A DNA stretch of 64,000 nt from VRUE01 sp963704505 (GTDB taxonomy: Bacteria; Actinomycetota; Thermoleophilia; Solirubrobacterales; 70-9). The position numbers and the translations under genes are program-made. Below the pieces are notes generated by a model that saw nothing but the letters and a program-made list of their open reading frames with translations, made no database searches and was not told where the DNA came from. The stretch lies in contig OY969912.1 in the NCBI GenBank assembly GCA_963704505.1, positions 1,302,001-1,366,000 of the forward strand, read 5' to 3'. Positions 60,397-64,000 of this stretch are shown piece after piece; position 1 is the stretch's first letter, and the number at the start of each line of letters is the position of its first letter.

Positions 60397-63300
60397 GTGA
60401 AGTCCCTCGGAGGCATCGCCGACACCCTGAAGCTGACCGCCACCTCCATGCTGCTGGCCGGCCTCGGCCTGCTTTGCTTCGGAGTGCCCGGCGCGTCCGC
60501 CGCGGGTCCCGAACTGACCGTGCAGGTCTCCCACAGTCCCGCGACCTTCCACCGAGGTGAATTGGGGGCACTTGGCACTTCTGACTCATACCTGATCGAA
60601 GTCATCAACACTGGCGACAGCCCTACGGTCGGTACGGTAACCGTCACGGACACTCTGCCGGAAGGGGTGAAGCTCGGGATTAACGGGCCAACTAGTGGTG
60701 GCATCGCCATGCTCTGCGCGAGCGACGGCGAACCCGGTCACCACCCGGGGGCGTCCGTGCTGACCTGCAGCTTCAGCAGAGAACCTGAAACTCCAGGACC
60801 GCCGATCACGGAAAACATAAATCCGGGTCAGGCGGTTACGATCGCCGTGCCGGTATCAGTCTTCGACCCCCCCGATTCGGTCGTGAACCACGTCACCGTT
60901 TCTGGCGGCGGCGCTCCAGAAGTATCAGCGCAGGACGTTACTCCGGTTGCTGACAGAGTGCCTTATTCGGTGAAAGAATTCACCTCGAATACCACCAACG
61001 AAGGGGGTAGCGAATACTCCGTGGCAGGTGGGCACCCGTTCCAGAATCGGACCCGATTTTCGCTGCCGCTAAACGATAATACGGCCGGGAAGTTGCCAGT
61101 TGAGCAACTCAAGGACGCCAGCGTCGACCTGGTCAACGGCTTCTTCGGCAACCCGGCAGCGGCCTCCCGTTGCGAGATCTCGAAGGTCGAGCCATTCGAA
61201 TTCCCGATCGGGTCGAAGTGCCCGGCGGATTCCAGAGTGGGCTACGCAGAACTTAACGACTCCGGATTCCGTGCGCCGCTTTTCAACGTCAAGCCGGAAC
61301 GGGGATACCCGGCGGAGTTCGCTTTCAACCCCGGCGGCCCGATTGTGCCTATTGTCGTGATTCCGCGCGCTCGCACCGAATCGTACGGTCTGACGCTGGG
61401 CACGACCAACGCCGCCCGGGTAGGCATTTGGGCCTTCACCACCGTCTTCAATGGCACCGTCGCCAACGCCACCGAAGCTCCCTTCCTCAGCAACCCGGTC
61501 GACTGCTCCCAAGCCAACCCGCTATGGAATGTGAGCCTCGACAGTTGGGAAAAGCCGGGGCGGCTGTTGCCGTCGGGCAGGCCCGACCTGAACGATCCCA
61601 ACTGGAAGAGCGCCGCGTTCCTGGCGCCGCCGGTGACCGGTTGCGGCGACCCGGAACTCGCCTCGCAGTTCGAAGAGGCGAGCCTCGGCGTCAAACCGCT
61701 GCAGGGCAACGGTCCCGCGCAGGCGGACCAACCCACAGGCCTGGCGGTCGATCTCGATTTCCCGCAGTCGAATGACCCGACCGACCCCAACGCCAACATC
61801 GAACCAGACAAACCGCAGGCCCCCGAGCCCAAAGACATCACGTTGAAGCTGCCCGCGGGCCTGGCGATCTCGCCGTCCTCGGCAACCGGTCTCGCCGGCT
61901 GCTCGGATCTCGCTTCCGACCCAGCGGGCGACCAGGTCCACTACGACACCACGGAACCGGTCACCTGTCCCGACGCCTCCAAGATCGGCACGGTCACTGC
62001 CACGACGCCGCTGCTGGCTAAACATGACCCTTCCTCCGACGACATCGTCGGTGCCGACCCGATCCCCGGCGACGTCTACCTGCTGAAGCCCCACCCCGGC
62101 GACTTCGCCACCTCTGGCAAAGCGGACGGCACGTTCCGCCTGCTGCTGCAGCTCGACTACCCGCGCTACGGGATCAACTTCAAGCTCCCCGGCACCGCCG
62201 TGGCCGACAAGCAAACCGGTCAGCTGATCACGACTTTCACCGATAACCCGCAGCTGCCGACCAGACATCTGACCGTCAGCCTCAAGCCCGGTCCGAGGGC
62301 ACCGCTGGCCTCACCGCCGATATGCGGGGACTTCGAGGCGACCAGCACGATGGTCCCCTGGAGTGCCCCGGAGACGCCGAACGCCACCCCGAGCTCGAGC
62401 TTTAACGTCGGCTCGGGACCGAACGGATCGCCCTGTGCCGGCTCGCCCGGTGCGCGTCCCTTCAGCCCAGGCCTCAGCGCCGGCAGCGCCAGCGCCAGGG
62501 CCGGAACCCCCAGTCCCTTCGTCCTCAAGGTCACGCGGGAAGACGGCGAACAGGAGCTCGGCTCGATCAACGTCACCACGCCCCCCGGTTTCTCCGCGAA
62601 GCTGGCCGGCGTCGCCTCATGCTCAGACGCGGCGATCGCCGCGGCGGTGGGGAAGAGCGGCGCCGACGAGCAGGCCAATCCCTCCTGTCCCGCTTCGAGC
62701 CAGGTCGGCACGGTCAGTGTCGGCGCGGGTCCCGGCTCCAGCCCCTTCTACACCCCCGGCAAGGTCTACCTTGCCGGTCCATACAAAGGGGCCCCGCTTT
62801 CATTCGCCTTCATCACACCGGTAGTGGCCGGTCCCTTTGACCTCGGGGACTCCATCGTCCGCGCCGCCGTCTACCTGAATAGCGAAACGACCCAGGTCAC
62901 GGTGAAAACCGACCCCCTGCCGCAGGTGCTCGACGGCGTGCCGCTGCGTATTCGTTCGCTGGAAACGAGACTCGACCGCGCCGACTTCACCCTCAACCCG
63001 ACCAATTGTCGGGCGATGGCCGTGTCGGCGACCGTGAACGGCTCCGATGGAGCCGCCGCGACGCCGACCCAGCATTTCCAGGCAAGCGACTGCAACGCGC
63101 TGGGCTTCAAGCCGTCTCTGAAGCTGGCCCTCAAGGGGCAGGTCGCCCGCCGGGCCCACCCGAGCCTGAAGGCAACACTGACCGCCCGCCCCGGCGATGC
63201 CAACATCGCATCGGCCCAGGTCAAGCTCCCGCAGGCGGCGTTCCTCGACAACGCCCACATCGGTCAGGTCTGCACCAGGGTCCAGTTCGCGGCTGACCAG

Positions 63301-63759
63301 TGCCCGGAGGGATCGATCTACGGGACGGCGACGGCGAAAACGCCGTTGCTCGACTACCAGCTCACCGGTAACGTCTACCTTCGCTCCTCGAGCCACAAGC
63401 TCCCGGACCTGGTCGTCGGCTTCAAGGGTCCGTCGAGCCAGCCGATCGAAATCGAGCTGGCCGGCAAAACCGACTCGGTCAAAGGCGCGTTGCGCAATAC
63501 CTTCGAAGCGGTGCCCGATGTCCCGGTCACGGAATTCAGCCTCACTCTCTTCGGCGGCAAGAAGGGCCTGATCATCATGAGCTCCGGTTTCTGCGCTCAC
63601 CCCGAAGCTGGCGTCAAATTCACCGGGCAGAACGGGGCCGCGTACGACACGACCCCGAAGGTCGCGGCCAAGTGCCCCAAGAACGGCAATAAGGGCAAGG
63701 GCAAGAAGGGCCCCAAGAAGCGCACCCTGAGTTCGTTGAGCAGCGCTCTCGGCTGGTAG
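60397..63759 (+). CDS. Type B secreted repeat protein B1' (paralogue of B1)
   Basis: An exported protein of about 1120 residues, collinear with B1. GTG 60397 has AAGGAG 9 bases upstream and opens a signal peptide (LKLTATSMLLAGLGLLCFG). GTG 60340 overlaps the A1' stop (GTGA) and is the alternative start, matching the first block's style. A DUF11-like domain (VINTGDSPTVGTVTVTDTL) is followed by the four signature units: CPADSRVG (near 61219), CPDASKIG (near 61969), CPASSQVG (near 62689) and CPEGSIYG (near 63301). The end carries YLAGPYKGAPLSF, LNPTNC, GDANIASAQV and a Lys/Gly-rich tail. Confidence 0.82.
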   Translation: MKSLGGIADTLKLTATSMLLAGLGLLCFGVPGASAAGPELTVQVSHSPATFHRGELGALGTSDSYLIEVINTGDSPTVGTVTVTDTLPEGVKLGINGPTSGGIAMLCASDGEPGHHPGASVLTCSFSREPETPGPPITENINPGQAVTIAVPVSVFDPPDSVVNHVTVSGGGAPEVSAQDVTPVADRVPYSVKEFTSNTTNEGGSEYSVAGGHPFQNRTRFSLPLNDNTAGKLPVEQLKDASVDLVNGFFGNPAAASRCEISKVEPFEFPIGSKCPADSRVGYAELNDSGFRAPLFNVKPERGYPAEFAFNPGGPIVPIVVIPRARTESYGLTLGTTNAARVGIWAFTTVFNGTVANATEAPFLSNPVDCSQANPLWNVSLDSWEKPGRLLPSGRPDLNDPNWKSAAFLAPPVTGCGDPELASQFEEASLGVKPLQGNGPAQADQPTGLAVDLDFPQSNDPTDPNANIEPDKPQAPEPKDITLKLPAGLAISPSSATGLAGCSDLASDPAGDQVHYDTTEPVTCPDASKIGTVTATTPLLAKHDPSSDDIVGADPIPGDVYLLKPHPGDFATSGKADGTFRLLLQLDYPRYGINFKLPGTAVADKQTGQLITTFTDNPQLPTRHLTVSLKPGPRAPLASPPICGDFEATSTMVPWSAPETPNATPSSSFNVGSGPNGSPCAGSPGARPFSPGLSAGSASARAGTPSPFVLKVTREDGEQELGSINVTTPPGFSAKLAGVASCSDAAIAAAVGKSGADEQANPSCPASSQVGTVSVGAGPGSSPFYTPGKVYLAGPYKGAPLSFAFITPVVAGPFDLGDSIVRAAVYLNSETTQVTVKTDPLPQVLDGVPLRIRSLETRLDRADFTLNPTNCRAMAVSATVNGSDGAAATPTQHFQASDCNALGFKPSLKLALKGQVARRAHPSLKATLTARPGDANIASAQVKLPQAAFLDNAHIGQVCTRVQFAADQCPEGSIYGTATAKTPLLDYQLTGNVYLRSSSHKLPDLVVGFKGPSSQPIEIELAGKTDSVKGALRNTFEAVPDVPVTEFSLTLFGGKKGLIIMSSGFCAHPEAGVKFTGQNGAAYDTTPKVAAKCPKNGNKGKGKKGPKKRTLSSLSSALGW

Positions 63760-63780
63760 GGCCCTGTTCGCCCGGGGGAC

Positions 63781-64000
63781 GTGAGCAGGGTGTTACTCAA
63801 GGCGTTTCCAGGCGCCGTCGCACTCGCCCTGGCTCTGAGCTACAGCGCCGCGCTCATTGCCGCGGCCGGCGCGCAGGCGGATGTCGCCTGCCCCAACGAG
63901 ACCTCGCGGGTCGGGCCCTCGGCCGCTCTGCCCGACTGCCGCGCCTACGAACTCGCGACGCCCGGCCTCAACAGCTCCGCGCCCGGGGGTTGGCCCGCCG
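63781..64000 (+). CDS. Type A-related secreted protein A2', 5' part only
   Basis: The last 220 bases hold the start of a further exported protein: a GTG at 63781, a signal peptide (ALALALSYSAALIAAAGAQA), then CPNETSRVGPSAALPDCRAY and TPGLNSSAPGGWPA. This is the entry motif of the A2 propeller, but here it follows the signal peptide directly, so the FN3-like domains are absent. The gene is cut by the right edge of the window. It lies 21 bases after B1', keeping the A1-B1-A2 order. Confidence 0.8.
   Translation, partial: MSRVLLKAFPGAVALALALSYSAALIAAAGAQADVACPNETSRVGPSAALPDCRAYELATPGLNSSAPGGWPA

Noticed and set aside
1..64000. Search for tRNA, rRNA, insertion sequences, integrases and attachment sites
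   Set aside because: Gaps were read for tRNA-like and terminal-repeat patterns; none was convincing. The A/B duplication has no flanking transposase.

Overview
The window is very GC-rich, uses GTG starts often, and carries gene families typical of deep-branching Actinobacteria: Lys/Gly-tailed secreted proteins closed by a C-x-G-[DE]-x-C motif, propellers introduced by an LPDCRAYE-type motif, DUF1800/DUF1501 pairs, tandem TetR regulators and F420-type luciferase-like oxidoreductases. I infer a member of Thermoleophilia, probably Solirubrobacterales. There is no rRNA or tRNA marker to confirm this. No CRISPR array, transposase or integrase was seen.

Layout. (1) 1-5165, minus strand: a tightly overlapped operon of an MFS exporter, a family-5 solute-binding lipoprotein, two peptide/nickel-type ABC permeases and an ABC ATPase cut by the window edge. 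(2) 5200-5680: a gene-free stretch with a strong intrinsic terminator and a possible structured RNA. (3) 5681-20000: small cytosolic enzymes (zinc alcohol dehydrogenase, GST-like, pterin dehydratase, ArfB-type GGQ hydrolase, VOC protein), three cyclic-di-GMP turnover proteins (HD-GYP, GAF-GGDEF, GGDEF-EAL), an RTX-like secreted protein beside an ECF sigma/anti-sigma pair, and several secreted or small membrane proteins. (4) 20262-23736, minus strand: a DUF1800 / DUF1501 (Tat) / cupredoxin operon. (5) 23834-24992: a zinc-ribbon protein behind interleaved inverted repeats, a DoxX protein and a DUF2277 protein. (6) 25005-29908, minus strand: an orphan solute-binding lipoprotein paralogous to the first, below two neighbouring tandem-TetR regulators, one of them a TetR-TetR-winged-helix fusion.

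(7) 30166-50480, plus strand: about 20 kb of seven secreted proteins in what looks like one transcription unit. Two architectures alternate: type A (fibronectin-III-like domains plus a TolB-like propeller) and type B (four units each marked by C-P-x2-[ST]-x-[IVY]-G), in the order A1-B1-A2-B2-A3-B3, followed by an NHL-like propeller protein. Six junctions: five are 4-base stop/start overlaps and one has a single base between stop and start. (8) 50503-56388: a COG4315 lipoprotein, an M28-like protein with altered ligands, a DUF3558-like lipoprotein, an RTX/Ig-like protein and a luciferase-like oxidoreductase. (9) 56738-64000: a second A1'-B1'-A2' block, collinear with the start of the first, running off the window.

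The strongest candidate for an undescribed system is the alternating A/B secreted-protein locus with its partial duplicate. It looks like a cell-surface or matrix assembly. The neighbouring cyclic-di-GMP enzymes and double TetR regulators could plausibly control it, but that link is inference.
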